From: an uncultured Muribaculaceae bacterium
Lineage (GTDB): Bacteria > Bacteroidota > Bacteroidia > Bacteroidales > Muribaculaceae
Assembly: GCA_947174635.1 (NCBI GenBank)
Contig: CAMWJS010000002.1
Location: 62,001-126,000 of the forward strand
Length of the DNA stretch: 64,000 nt
Direction of reading: 5' to 3'
Shown: positions 49,327-59,616 of the stretch, piece by piece
Layout of the letters: the number at the start of each line of letters is the position of its first letter
Position numbering within the stretch: the stretch's first letter is position 1
The notes under the pieces: model-generated
The model's input: only the letters and a program-made list of their open reading frames with translations
Told to the model about the DNA's origin: nothing
Database searches by the model: none
Program-made: the position numbers and the translations under genes

Positions 49327-50217
49327 ATGAATATGAAGGTCGCACTCTATGGAAGCCGTCATCAGCACTCTCACGTAGGCGATATAGCGAAGCTTGTGGT
49401 CAGACTCATCGAGAATGGTGATGCAATAGTCATACACCGCAAACTCTACGACTATCTCGTGTCAAATATTGGCGAGACTTTCGCACGTGCGACTGCCTCG
49501 GTCGAAGTCACTTCCGAACCGGTGCTCGCGGCCGATGTGGCTCTCAGCATAGGTGGCGACGGCACATTCCTGCGTACCGCACAGTGGGTGGCCGACTCCG
49601 AAATCCCCATCATCGGTGTCAATACCGGCCGGCTCGGCTTTCTCGCTCCCTTCACAATCGGGGATGCCGCCGACGCTGTCATTGAACACCGGCTCGCAGG
49701 CTATGAAATCGAATGCCGTTCGCTGCTTCGTGTCGACCTTGTGGGCGGTTCGCTCGACACATGGCCTTATGCCATCAACGAGGTGGCGGTGTTGAAAAAA
49801 GATACAGCCTCGATGATTACCATCGACGCGCGCATCGACCGCGCTCCGCTTGCCGACTACCTCTGCGACGGCCTGATAGTGTCGACTCCGACTGGCTCTA
49901 CAGGCTATAACCTGTCGGTCGGCGGCCCGATAGTGCAGCCGCGTTCGCCGAGTTTCATATTGTCGCCGGTGGCGGCGCATTCGCTCACGATGCGCCCCCT
50001 CGTGGTCGACGATTCGTCGCTGCTTGTGCTTAAAGTGTCGTCGCGCACGCCTTCTTTCCGTATAAGTCTCGACGGCCGGTCGGTCAATCTGCCGTGCGGC
50101 ACCGACATCTATCTGTCGCGCGCTCCGTTCGTGGTGAAAACAGTGTGCCGCCCGGGGCATAATTTCTTCGATACGCTGCGCCGCAAGCTGCTATGGGGTG
50201 CGTCGGCTATCGACTGA
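49327..50217 (+). CDS. nadK: NAD kinase
   Basis: SIGGDGTFLRTA; GVNTGRLGFL; STPTGSTGYNLSVGGPIV. Confidence 0.95.
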   Translation: MNMKVALYGSRHQHSHVGDIAKLVVRLIENGDAIVIHRKLYDYLVSNIGETFARATASVEVTSEPVLAADVALSIGGDGTFLRTAQWVADSEIPIIGVNTGRLGFLAPFTIGDAADAVIEHRLAGYEIECRSLLRVDLVGGSLDTWPYAINEVAVLKKDTASMITIDARIDRAPLADYLCDGLIVSTPTGSTGYNLSVGGPIVQPRSPSFILSPVAAHSLTMRPLVVDDSSLLVLKVSSRTPSFRISLDGRSVNLPCGTDIYLSRAPFVVKTVCRPGHNFFDTLRRKLLWGASAID

Positions 50218-50960
50218 CAGTTAAATCTAATTTAGGGAAAGCAGTGCAGAAAGTATTTACTCATAGCGAATTGGGTGAGGTGCTTGTGAAATTCAAGCCA
50301 AACGCCCGCCGTTTTATCGCCCGGTGGGGCAGAGGGCGCGTTGACCTCACGGCTCCCGCTCTGGCTTCGGAAAGGGATGCGCTCGAAGCGCTCGACCGCC
50401 TTGCTCCGCGGCTGCTCGCTTCAGGGCGGCCCGACTGCCTGCGTTTCCATGAAGGGCAGAAAATATTCATTGGACCGCTGGAGGTGTCTATCATACGGCA
50501 GAGTCTCGCGTCGTCAAAGGTGTTCGTGTCACAGAAAGAGGCAGATTTCGCATTGATATCGGTCGGCGATGATTACGACTTTGACAACGAGGCGACAACG
50601 GCGGTCGTGTCGAAAGCGCTAAAGACCATCGCGCGCAAGAATGCCCCCGAGATATTGTTGCCGCGCGCCAGAGAGCTTGCCGCGCTTCACGGATGCCATC
50701 CGTCGGGGTGGCAGATTTCGTCGGGTTGCCGCATCCTCGGGCAGTGCGATGCTTCCGGCATAATAAAACTGTCATATATGAACCTGTTTTTCCCTGACGA
50801 ACTGCGCGACTATGTGATATGCCACGAACTGGCGCATCTGTCGGAACTTAACCATAGCCCGCGTTTTCATCAGCTGTGCGACTTCTATCTCGGCGGACGT
50901 GAAAAAGAGCTGATGGTAAAGATGAAAGCGTTCAGATGGCCGATAGAGAGAAAAATCTGA
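50193..50960 (+). CDS. M48-type metallopeptidase (YgjP/DUF45 family)
   Basis: LRDYVICHELAHLSELNHSPRFHQL zinc motif; overlaps nadK end by 25 bp. Confidence 0.88.
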   Translation: MGCVGYRLTVKSNLGKAVQKVFTHSELGEVLVKFKPNARRFIARWGRGRVDLTAPALASERDALEALDRLAPRLLASGRPDCLRFHEGQKIFIGPLEVSIIRQSLASSKVFVSQKEADFALISVGDDYDFDNEATTAVVSKALKTIARKNAPEILLPRARELAALHGCHPSGWQISSGCRILGQCDASGIIKLSYMNLFFPDELRDYVICHELAHLSELNHSPRFHQLCDFYLGGREKELMVKMKAFRWPIERKI

Positions 50961-51082
50961 ATTAAAACCTGATTTAAAATCAAGATATACAACTTTTTTT
51001 GTACATTTGCGGTTGATTAGAAGGAGAAACGCGTCCCGTTTCCCCTCCGTTGTGTATATAATAGAGTAATATATAGCCTGTT

Positions 51083-53434
51083 ATGATAAAAAACCTCGTT
51101 ATAGTAGAGTCTCCCGCAAAGGCAAAGACAATAGAAAAATTTCTCGGCCCCGACTACAAGGTGATGTCGAGCTACGGTCATATCCGTGACCTGAAGAAAA
51201 AGAACTTCAGTATTGATGTCGACAACAATTTTGCGCCGCTCTACGAAATACCGTCCGACAAGTCACAGCTTGTGGCCGAGCTCAAAAAGGCTGCCTCACA
51301 GGCCGAGACCGTATGGCTCGCTTCCGATGAGGACCGCGAGGGAGAGGCTATAGCATGGCATCTTTTCGAGGTGCTCAAACTCGATCCGGAAAAGACCCGC
51401 CGCATCGTGTTTCATGAAATCACCAAAAACGCCATCCTCAACGCTATTGACAATCCGCGCGGCATCGACATCAATCTTGTCGACGCCCAGCAGGCGCGCC
51501 GCGTGCTCGACCGCATCGTGGGCTTCGAGCTGTCGCCCGTGTTGTGGAAGAAAATCAAGCCGGCACTTTCGGCAGGCCGTGTACAGTCGGTGGCCGTGCG
51601 CCTGATAGTGGAACGAGAGAATGAGATAAAGAATTTTGTGCCTGAGCAATACGTGCGCCTCACCGCCGATTTCATGGCCGGTGACAAACGTCTGCGCACC
51701 GAGTTCTCCCACCGTCTTCCCGACCTTGAAACGGCAGAACACTTCCTCAGGGCCTGCGCTGACTCCGACTTCGTGGTCGGTGACATCGCAGTCAAGCCGC
51801 TTAAGAAATCGCCGGCGCCTCCGTTCACTACCTCCACGCTCCAGCAGGAGGCTGCCCGCAAGCTTGGTTTCACCGTGTCGCAGACCATGATGATAGCGCA
51901 GCGACTCTACGAGGCCGGTCACATCACCTATATGCGTACCGACTCGGTCAATCTGTCGTCGCTCGCCATCAGCACCATATCAAAGGAAATCACCGAAAAT
52001 ATCGGAGCCGGCTATCTCAACGTGCGCCATTACCACACCTCGTCGAAAGGCGCCCAGGAGGCACACGAAGCCATCCGTCCCACCTACATCGACCGCCACA
52101 CCATCGACGGCACCGCGCAGGAAAAACGTCTCTACGGACTTATCTGGAAGCGCACCATCGCATCGCAGATGGCCGACGCGCTTCTTGAGAAAACCACTGT
52201 CGACATCGACCGCCGTCCGCGTGCGGGCGCTTCGGAAAACGCATCGGTAGACGGACGTTTCGTCGCTACAGGCGAAGTCATCAAGTTTGACGGCTTCCTG
52301 AAAGTATATATGGAGGGTCGCGATGACGAGGAGTCGGACAGCGAGCAGTCGACGCTTCCGGCAGTCAAGGGGGGCGAACTCCTCACTCCCGGCGACATGA
52401 CGGCGGCCCAGCGCTTCACGTCACAGCCTCTGCGCTACACCGAGGCCTCGCTCGTCAAGAAGATGGAGGAACTCGGCATAGGACGTCCGTCGACCTATGC
52501 GCCGACAATCTCAACCATACAGCAGCGCGAATATGTCGAACGCGGCGACCGTGCAGGCTACCGTCGCGACGTCACCGTGCTCACACTGCGCGACGGCAAA
52601 ATCTCGAGCCGCACTGTCACCGAGACAGCCGGAGCCGAGAAGGGCAAGCTCATACCTACCGACATAGGTATGGTGGTCAACGATTTCCTCACCGAGTATT
52701 TCCCCGATATCCTCGACTATAATTTTACGGCGAAAATAGAACAGAAATTTGACGATATCGCCGAGGGCCAGCTTGTATGGAACGATGAAATAGCAAGCTT
52801 CTACAAGGATTTCCATCCGGTGGTCGACAATGCCATGTCGATGCGTCTCGAACACAAGGTCGGCGAGCGGGTGCTCGGCATCGACCCCGTGTCGGGCAAG
52901 CCGGTAAGCGTCAAGATCGGCCGCTTCGGACCGCTCGTGCAGGTAGGCGAGGGCGACAAGGAGGAGAAGCCACGCTTCGCATCGCTTCTGAAAGGGCAGT
53001 CGGTGCAGACCATCACACTCGAGGACGCGCTCAAACTCTTTGAATTCCCGCGTCTTATCGGTGAATACGAGGGTGCCGACGTCACCGTGGCGGTGGGACG
53101 TTTCGGCCCGTATATCAAGCATGCCGGCGCTTTCACCTCCATTCCGAAAGATATCGCGCCCGAGGAAATCACCATCGACCAGGCCATAGAACTTATCAGC
53201 GAAAAGCGTTCGGAAGCGCTCCGCCGCATTGTCAAGACATTTGACGAAGACCCCGACGTGCAGATTCTCAACGGCCGCTACGGCGTCTATATCGCCTGCA
53301 ACAAAAACAATTACAAGATACCCAAGACTGTGACTGACCCCGCCGCGCTCACTCTTGAGGAATGCCGCGAGATTATCGCCGCACAGGATGCCGCACCCAA
53401 AAAGGCTCCGCGCCGCGCCTCCCGCAAAAAATAA
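51083..53434 (+). CDS. topA: DNA topoisomerase I
   Basis: NLVIVESPAKAKTIEKFLG; ASDEDREGEAIAWHL; HITYMRTDS; C-terminal TopA repeats. Confidence 0.97.
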   Translation: MIKNLVIVESPAKAKTIEKFLGPDYKVMSSYGHIRDLKKKNFSIDVDNNFAPLYEIPSDKSQLVAELKKAASQAETVWLASDEDREGEAIAWHLFEVLKLDPEKTRRIVFHEITKNAILNAIDNPRGIDINLVDAQQARRVLDRIVGFELSPVLWKKIKPALSAGRVQSVAVRLIVERENEIKNFVPEQYVRLTADFMAGDKRLRTEFSHRLPDLETAEHFLRACADSDFVVGDIAVKPLKKSPAPPFTTSTLQQEAARKLGFTVSQTMMIAQRLYEAGHITYMRTDSVNLSSLAISTISKEITENIGAGYLNVRHYHTSSKGAQEAHEAIRPTYIDRHTIDGTAQEKRLYGLIWKRTIASQMADALLEKTTVDIDRRPRAGASENASVDGRFVATGEVIKFDGFLKVYMEGRDDEESDSEQSTLPAVKGGELLTPGDMTAAQRFTSQPLRYTEASLVKKMEELGIGRPSTYAPTISTIQQREYVERGDRAGYRRDVTVLTLRDGKISSRTVTETAGAEKGKLIPTDIGMVVNDFLTEYFPDILDYNFTAKIEQKFDDIAEGQLVWNDEIASFYKDFHPVVDNAMSMRLEHKVGERVLGIDPVSGKPVSVKIGRFGPLVQVGEGDKEEKPRFASLLKGQSVQTITLEDALKLFEFPRLIGEYEGADVTVAVGRFGPYIKHAGAFTSIPKDIAPEEITIDQAIELISEKRSEALRRIVKTFDEDPDVQILNGRYGVYIACNKNNYKIPKTVTDPAALTLEECREIIAAQDAAPKKAPRRASRKK

Positions 53435-53452
53435 GAAATAAAACCACTTCTG

Positions 53453-54373
53453 ATGAAGCCACTTAAAGCAAAACCGGGAGCGGAGCGTCGTCGCTTCACT
53501 CCCGATGTAATCGAGTCATATACCCCCGCTGAGGAGACACGTCTTCTTGAGTTCCTGTTCGCGTCGATGCCGCAGCGCAAGCGCACCACTGTCAAGGAGT
53601 TGCTCCGCCACAATCAGGTGAAGGTCAACGACGAGGTCGTCACCCAGTTTGACATCCCGCTCACCGCCGCCGACACTGTCCATGTCAATCTCACCCGCGA
53701 GTTCCCTCGTTTCTACAACCGCCGCCTCAAGATAGTGCATGAGGATGGTGATATCATCGTTGTCAACAAAGGCTACGGGCTGCTCTCCATGGGCAACGAC
53801 AAGGTGAAGGAGGGCACGGCCTATTCCATCCTCAAAGAGTATGTGAAATGGGTCGACCCCCGACAGAAAATATTCATCGTGCACCGTCTCGACCGCGACA
53901 CATCAGGATTGATGATGTTCGCCAAAAACGTAGAGTCGAAAGAGTCCATGCAGCACAACTGGAACAACATGGTGCTCAACCGCACGTATGTGGCTGTCGT
54001 CGAGGGTAATGTCGAAAACGACGAGGGTGTGATACGCACATACCTTGCCGAGAACTCCAAGTATGAGGTCTACGTGACAGAAAACCCCGAGGAGGGACAG
54101 CTCGCAGTGACGCGTTACAAGGTGCTGCGCCGCAAGAACGGCTACACCCTGATGGAACTTGAACTCGACACAGGCCGCAAGAACCAGATACGCGTGCACA
54201 TGAAGCACATAGGCCACCCGATAGCCGGCGACCGCCGCTACGGAGCGAAATCGAGCCCTATACACCGCCTCGCGCTCCATGCACGTACGCTTCGTTTCGT
54301 GCATCCGATTTCACGCCGGGAAATGAATTTCTCCACTCCCGTGCCGGCATCTTTCCAGAAGATGGTCAACTGA
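53453..54373 (+). CDS. RluA family pseudouridine synthase with S4 domain
   Basis: LLRHNQVKVNDEV S4; FIVHRLDRDTSGLMMFAK; GRKNQIRVHMKHIGHPIAGD. Confidence 0.94.
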   Translation: MKPLKAKPGAERRRFTPDVIESYTPAEETRLLEFLFASMPQRKRTTVKELLRHNQVKVNDEVVTQFDIPLTAADTVHVNLTREFPRFYNRRLKIVHEDGDIIVVNKGYGLLSMGNDKVKEGTAYSILKEYVKWVDPRQKIFIVHRLDRDTSGLMMFAKNVESKESMQHNWNNMVLNRTYVAVVEGNVENDEGVIRTYLAENSKYEVYVTENPEEGQLAVTRYKVLRRKNGYTLMELELDTGRKNQIRVHMKHIGHPIAGDRRYGAKSSPIHRLALHARTLRFVHPISRREMNFSTPVPASFQKMVN

Positions 54374-54414
54374 CACGAATACCCGACAACACACTAATCT
54401 CATAATTTGAACCG

Positions 54415-56094
54415 ATGAAAACATTACACATTCTTGCAGCCGCTGCAATAGCTGTCGGCATTGCCTCCTGCTCAGGACGGCCTGAAATCAGTTACATGCC
54501 AGCCGTTGCCGAAGGCGACCAAAACTGGGGACTTATCGATGCCGGAGGCGAGTTCCTTTTCACCGACGAGTTCGAAAACCGTCCGTCGGCTGTTGTCAAC
54601 GGATATTTCTTTGTCGAAGAGGGCGATGGCTATTCTGTTTACAAAGCCGAAAAGTCTCCGCGTCCGGTGGGTGACCTTACCGGTCTGAAAGACTGCGGTC
54701 TTTTCAACGAGGGTGTGATGCCTGTGGTGCATCCCGGAGAACATATCACGTTTGTCGACGGCAAGGGTAACGTGAAATTCACTCTTGATGATGTCGACGG
54801 CGTTTCAGTTGATGCTGCCGCCAATATGTTTGTCAACGGTCGCTGCGCATTCCGCACTTCCGATGATAAATGGGGTGCTGTCGACGCTCAGGGCAACGTT
54901 GTCATCGAGCCGAAATATGAATATAATATGATTTTTGTTTCCGATGAGGCTCTCGTAAAAGATATTAATTCCGGCAAATGGGTCATAATCGACCGCAACG
55001 GAAATGAAATAGCCGAAATCAAGAAAGATGTAAAGGCGTCAGGTTTTTTTATCGACGGTTACACCTGTGTGCAGATTGAAGACGACGATGATGATTCCCG
55101 ATATGCCATGGTGGATACGAAGGGTGAGCTGACGATGCTTCCGCGCTCGGTGCGTGAAGTCTATGTCTGGAATGACCGGTATGTAGTGTTTGCCAACAGT
55201 GACTATAAGGCCGGTGTCATGACATTTGACGGCGAGACAAAAGTGCGTGCCAAGTATGACGGAATTGAATTGCTTGCCAATGGGAAATTTCTCGCGGAGC
55301 GTGACGGCAAGGTAATGTATGTCAATGTCAACGGAGATGTTGAAAGACTCCGTGACAAAACGGAGCCCGCGCTCAGATATACCTATGCTTTGAGCAAAAT
55401 CTTCGATTTCAAGTTCGAACTTATCACAGGCGACAGTGATGGCGACGAATATGAAATGTGTGACTATTCAGGCGAGACGCATGGCGATGATATGGAGAGA
55501 TACAAAGGACGTGTGCATCTGAATATGGTCTATTCCGATTATTACGATTATGAGGCTGTCACACGCAATCTGCTCAGCCTGTTTGACGCCAATGGTCTGA
55601 GCGCATATCCGTTCGGATCACTGATGAGCCGTTATGTCGATTCGTCGCGTTCTACCGAATGGTATCGCGGCGACCGTTCGCTCAGTGTCGATATGAGTAC
55701 TGACTTCCGGTATTTTTATGTGTCATCGCTCACACTGGGCTCTGACCGCAATATCGTGTATGATTCCACTCCCTATGCATCATATTACACCTGGAGCTTC
55801 AATCCCGAATCGCGTGTCGACTCCTTCACTCTTGCATTGAAATTCTATTCCGGCAAATACCGCGAAGACCTGCCCGAGCGTCTGGCGGCCGCCCTAAGCT
55901 CGAAATATGGCGTTAGTTTTGGCGGCGACAACAGTGTGACCGGCAACGGCTACGATACAATTACTGTCAGGATAACCGGCAGCGGCTGGGGACTTGCGCC
56001 CGCGTCGCAGGATTTCGAGGCCGTTGACTCCGCCGCTGTAGACACATGTTTCGTTGAAGATGTAGCATGGGCCGCTGACTCTTGTGCCATGTAA
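54415..56094 (+). CDS. WG-repeat-containing lipoprotein
   Basis: Lipobox (GIASCSGRP); repeats NWGLIDAGGEFLF, KWGAVDAQGNVVIEPKYE, KWVIIDRNGNEI. Confidence 0.8.
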   Translation: MKTLHILAAAAIAVGIASCSGRPEISYMPAVAEGDQNWGLIDAGGEFLFTDEFENRPSAVVNGYFFVEEGDGYSVYKAEKSPRPVGDLTGLKDCGLFNEGVMPVVHPGEHITFVDGKGNVKFTLDDVDGVSVDAAANMFVNGRCAFRTSDDKWGAVDAQGNVVIEPKYEYNMIFVSDEALVKDINSGKWVIIDRNGNEIAEIKKDVKASGFFIDGYTCVQIEDDDDDSRYAMVDTKGELTMLPRSVREVYVWNDRYVVFANSDYKAGVMTFDGETKVRAKYDGIELLANGKFLAERDGKVMYVNVNGDVERLRDKTEPALRYTYALSKIFDFKFELITGDSDGDEYEMCDYSGETHGDDMERYKGRVHLNMVYSDYYDYEAVTRNLLSLFDANGLSAYPFGSLMSRYVDSSRSTEWYRGDRSLSVDMSTDFRYFYVSSLTLGSDRNIVYDSTPYASYYTWSFNPESRVDSFTLALKFYSGKYREDLPERLAAALSSKYGVSFGGDNSVTGNGYDTITVRITGSGWGLAPASQDFEAVDSAAVDTCFVEDVAWAADSCAM

Positions 56095-56133
56095 GACTGA
56101 ATGTCGGTCAAATAATATAATTATTGATATCTG

Positions 56134-57849
56134 ATGAACGAACGTCTGCGGATATGGCTGATGGCTGCGGTTGTGACTATAACATTTTTTATCAACAACC
56201 GCACGTTGCAACCCGACATCATGGAGTCGCGCAACCTTGTGACGGCGCGCGAGATGGTGGAGACGGGCCAATGGCTCGTGCCGACCATGAACGGCGAGCT
56301 GCGTCTTGAGAAACCGCCGTTGCCCACCTGGGTGTCGGCCGTGGTCGAGAGCATAAGTCCCGACGACATCGCGGCGCAGCGTGCCGTGGCATCGCTTTTC
56401 GGCGTCATGCTGGTGGTGTTCTTCTACCTGCTGTGCCGCGATATCTTCAAGGTCGACCCGGTCATTGCTGTCATATTGCTGTGCACCTGCTACCAGTTCA
56501 TGCTGATGGCGCGCACCGTGTCGTGGGATATCTACACCCACGGTTTCATGCTTGGCGCGATATATTTCATGGCGATGGCTGTCAGGGAGCGTGGCCGTCA
56601 GTTGGGACGTTTCTGTCTTGCCGGCGTTTTTGCCGGACTGTCGGTGATGAGCAAAGGCCCGGTGTCGCTGTTCGCCCTGTTTCTGCCCTTTGTCATGGCA
56701 TGGGGACTGTTCGGACGTCAGTCAATGCGCGGCAAATGGGGCTCAGTCGGTGTGATGGCGCTTGTCACCATAGTGGCAGGCTGCTGGTGGTATGCATATA
56801 TCCATATATTTCATGCCGATGAATGGCAGGCCGTCATGGCTAAGGAGACAGGCTCGTGGCTCAACCGCAATGTGCGTCCGTGGCATTATTACTGGAAATT
56901 TTTCCTTGAGGCGGGAGTGTGGGCGCTGCTGCTCGTGACCGCCACAATAATGGTGCTCCGCCGTGGATTTCGCGGCGACAGGAGCCGTTTGGTGTCTGTC
57001 ATGTGGATGCTGTTCTGCCTGCTGCTGCTTTCATGCATGCCTGAGAAAAAAACGCGCTATCTGCTGCCGCTGCTCATTCCTGCTGCGGTGGTGATGGCTC
57101 AGGCCGTAGGTATGTGGTGCGCGTCGTTCGCCGCACGCAACAGTGCCGATCTGTCGCTTTACCGGCACAACGGCGGAGATGAGCCGGCGTGGCCTTTCTG
57201 CCTCAATGCCGGATTGCTTGCGACGGTGTGTCTCGCCATACCCGTGATATCGTTTCTGCTGGCCTTCCGCAAGGATGTCATGACGCTGCCCGCATGGTGC
57301 GCGGTGGCAATTGTTTCGCTTGGCGCGGCGTGGCTTCTGGTGCGCGCGGCAATCAGGCTGCGTCCGCTGACGATGGTATATACTGTCGGCGGCTATTACT
57401 CGCTGCTTGTGCTGTTTGCGTTTCCTGTTGTCGGCAGCTTCATCAACGGCACGACGATGCAGACTATAACCGCCGCGGTCAACACGCCGCAGATGAAGCA
57501 ATATCCGCTCTATTCGCCCGAAGGGGAGGAGTTGCGCATCGAGATGGTCTATCAGGCGCGCCGCAATATACGTCCGCTCGCTCTCGACTCGGCCGATGAG
57601 GTGATGTCGCGGCTGCCTATGATACTGATGACGCATGAATATGCCGGCGAACGTCTGCCTGCAGAGGTTCTTAACCGGGTCGACACTGTGGCGCTCGGCG
57701 AGTTTGACTGCAACAAGCGTCCGAAAGGCACACGCAGACATTCCCCTCTGTTTGTCTACAGACTGACTCTATTAAAGCACGCGACGGAGCGTGCCGACTC
57801 TATAACCAATCTTACCGATAATGTTTCTGCAACCCAACAAAACAGGTGA
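56134..57849 (+). CDS. Glycosyltransferase family 39/ArnT-like membrane protein
   Basis: NLVTAREMVETGQWLVPTMNGELRLEKPPLPTWV; multi-TM. Confidence 0.9.
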   Translation: MNERLRIWLMAAVVTITFFINNRTLQPDIMESRNLVTAREMVETGQWLVPTMNGELRLEKPPLPTWVSAVVESISPDDIAAQRAVASLFGVMLVVFFYLLCRDIFKVDPVIAVILLCTCYQFMLMARTVSWDIYTHGFMLGAIYFMAMAVRERGRQLGRFCLAGVFAGLSVMSKGPVSLFALFLPFVMAWGLFGRQSMRGKWGSVGVMALVTIVAGCWWYAYIHIFHADEWQAVMAKETGSWLNRNVRPWHYYWKFFLEAGVWALLLVTATIMVLRRGFRGDRSRLVSVMWMLFCLLLLSCMPEKKTRYLLPLLIPAAVVMAQAVGMWCASFAARNSADLSLYRHNGGDEPAWPFCLNAGLLATVCLAIPVISFLLAFRKDVMTLPAWCAVAIVSLGAAWLLVRAAIRLRPLTMVYTVGGYYSLLVLFAFPVVGSFINGTTMQTITAAVNTPQMKQYPLYSPEGEELRIEMVYQARRNIRPLALDSADEVMSRLPMILMTHEYAGERLPAEVLNRVDTVALGEFDCNKRPKGTRRHSPLFVYRLTLLKHATERADSITNLTDNVSATQQNR

Positions 57850-58561
57850 TTACGATTTTACGATAATCGTACCCGTATATAACGAGGAGGACAACATGGC
57901 GGCCGTCGAAAAGCGTCTGGCCGACTATCTTCCGACAGCTTCACGACGCGCATGCGTGCTGTTTGTCAACGACTGCTCGACCGACAATTCGCTCGCGCTG
58001 ATAAAGGATATCTGTGCGCGCAACGACCATTTCTATTACATATCGTTTGTGCGCAACGGCGGACTGTCGGCGGCTCTCAAGGCTGGTATCGACTATGCCT
58101 GGTCGCCGCTGGTCGGTTATATCGACTCCGACCTGCAGACCGCTCCGGAGGATTTCAATCTGCTGCTGGAACGTGCCGATGAGGCTGAACTCGTCACCGG
58201 CATACGTGCCGACCGAAAGGATTCCGGTTTCAAGAAACTCCAGTCGAAGATAGCCAACGGTTTCCGCCGCTCCATGACCAACGACGGCGTGGCCGACACC
58301 GGCTGTCCGCTTAAGGTGATGCACACCGACTATGCCAAGCGTGTGCCCTTCTTCACCGGAATGCACCGTTTCCTCCCTGCGCTGATAAAGCTGCAGAACG
58401 GGCGCGTCATCCAGATGCCGGTGCGTCATTTCCCGCGTGTGGCCGGCAAGTCGAAGTATCATCTGTGGAACCGTCTGGCCGGTCCGTTCAAGGATTGTTT
58501 CGCCTACCGCTGGATGCGCAAGCGCTACATCAACTACGACATCGACGGCGCCAACCTGTAA
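57821..58561 (+). CDS. Glycosyltransferase family 2 (DPM1/ArnC-like)
   Basis: DFTIIVPVYNEEDNM; GYIDSDLQTAPEDF; overlaps GT39 end by 29 bp; no obvious C-terminal TM pair. Confidence 0.9.
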   Translation: MFLQPNKTGDYDFTIIVPVYNEEDNMAAVEKRLADYLPTASRRACVLFVNDCSTDNSLALIKDICARNDHFYYISFVRNGGLSAALKAGIDYAWSPLVGYIDSDLQTAPEDFNLLLERADEAELVTGIRADRKDSGFKKLQSKIANGFRRSMTNDGVADTGCPLKVMHTDYAKRVPFFTGMHRFLPALIKLQNGRVIQMPVRHFPRVAGKSKYHLWNRLAGPFKDCFAYRWMRKRYINYDIDGANL

Positions 58562-58575
58562 CAGATGGAGGCGTT

Positions 58576-58658
58576 TTTCCGCGGTTGAAAACCGCGGCTA
58601 CTAAGCGCAGCATCCTGACAATCAGTAGCGTAGTAGCCGCGGTTTTTAACCGCGGAAA
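58576..58658. repeat. Intergenic palindromic element, CCGCGGTTTTTAACCGCGG family
   Basis: TTTCCGCGGTTGAAAACCGCGGCTACTA / TAGTAGCCGCGGTTTTTAACCGCGGAAA; flanked by GAGTTTTGCAACACCCTC (58668-58685). Confidence 0.95.
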
Positions 58659-58708
58659 GATAAGAATGAGTTTTGCAACACCCTCGTCCCTGATTTAAAA
58701 TATTTCAA

Positions 58709-59515
58709 TTGAAACGATATTTTATAAAACTGAGTTATGACGGAGCGGCTTATCATGGCTGGCAGGTGCAGCCGGGAGCCGTGACGGTGCAGCAGTGCAT
58801 CGAGGAGGCGCTGGGCAAAGTGCTGAGGCGCCCTACGCCTATCGTGGGAGCCGGACGCACGGATGCCGGAGTCAACGCGCGGCTGATGGTGGCGCATGCC
58901 GATATGCCCGAAGAGCTTGTCGAACGGGACAAAGCGAAGTTTATACGTTCGCTCAATTCGTTGACGGCCCGCGACATCGCCATCCATGACATTGTCGAGG
59001 TGGCTCCGGACGCGCATGCCCGTTTTGATGCGCGCCGCCGCACCTACCGCTACTTCGTGCACCACGGATGCGACCCGTTTCTGCGCCACTATTCGCTGAA
59101 TATCGCGCCGCTTGACTACACGGCCATGAACGAGGCGGCTGCTTTGCTGATTGAAGTGGAGGATTTCACTTCCTTTGCCAAGCTGCATGCCGACACCCGT
59201 ACCAATATATGCAGTGTCGATACTGCACGGTGGATGAAAGTGCCGACGGCACTGCACGCGGCAGCCGGAATGACCTCCTGCGACGGCATTATCGCTTCGG
59301 GAACGGGAGAGCCCGGATGCCAGTATTACTTTGAAATCAGCGCCGACCGCTTCCTTCGCAACATGGTCCGCGCCGTTGTCGGCACACTCGTAGAGGTAGG
59401 CCGCGGCAAAATGTCGATAGATCAGTTCCGCGACGTCATAGCGCGCCGCGACCGTTGCGAGGCCGGCACATCAATGCCCGGCAACGCCCTATTCCTCTGG
59501 AACGTGGAATACTGA
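58709..59515 (+). CDS. truA: tRNA pseudouridine(38-40) synthase TruA
   Basis: FIKLSYDGAAYHGWQVQPGAVTVQQCIEEAL; GAGRTDAGVNA; RFLRNMVRAVVGTLVEVG. Confidence 0.96.
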   Translation: MKRYFIKLSYDGAAYHGWQVQPGAVTVQQCIEEALGKVLRRPTPIVGAGRTDAGVNARLMVAHADMPEELVERDKAKFIRSLNSLTARDIAIHDIVEVAPDAHARFDARRRTYRYFVHHGCDPFLRHYSLNIAPLDYTAMNEAAALLIEVEDFTSFAKLHADTRTNICSVDTARWMKVPTALHAAAGMTSCDGIIASGTGEPGCQYYFEISADRFLRNMVRAVVGTLVEVGRGKMSIDQFRDVIARRDRCEAGTSMPGNALFLWNVEY

Positions 59516-59550
59516 CACAGCCCATTACAAATATTGAAACAGAGTAAACG

Positions 59551-59589
59551 CGGCTCAATGCTCATTATGAAATAGCATTGAGCCGTTTT
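59551..59589 (+). terminator. Terminator downstream of truA
   Basis: CGGCTCAATGCT..AGCATTGAGCCG then TTTTCC. Confidence 0.75.
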
Positions 59590-59616
59590 CCTGCCCATGT
59601 GGTGCAAATCAAGTTG

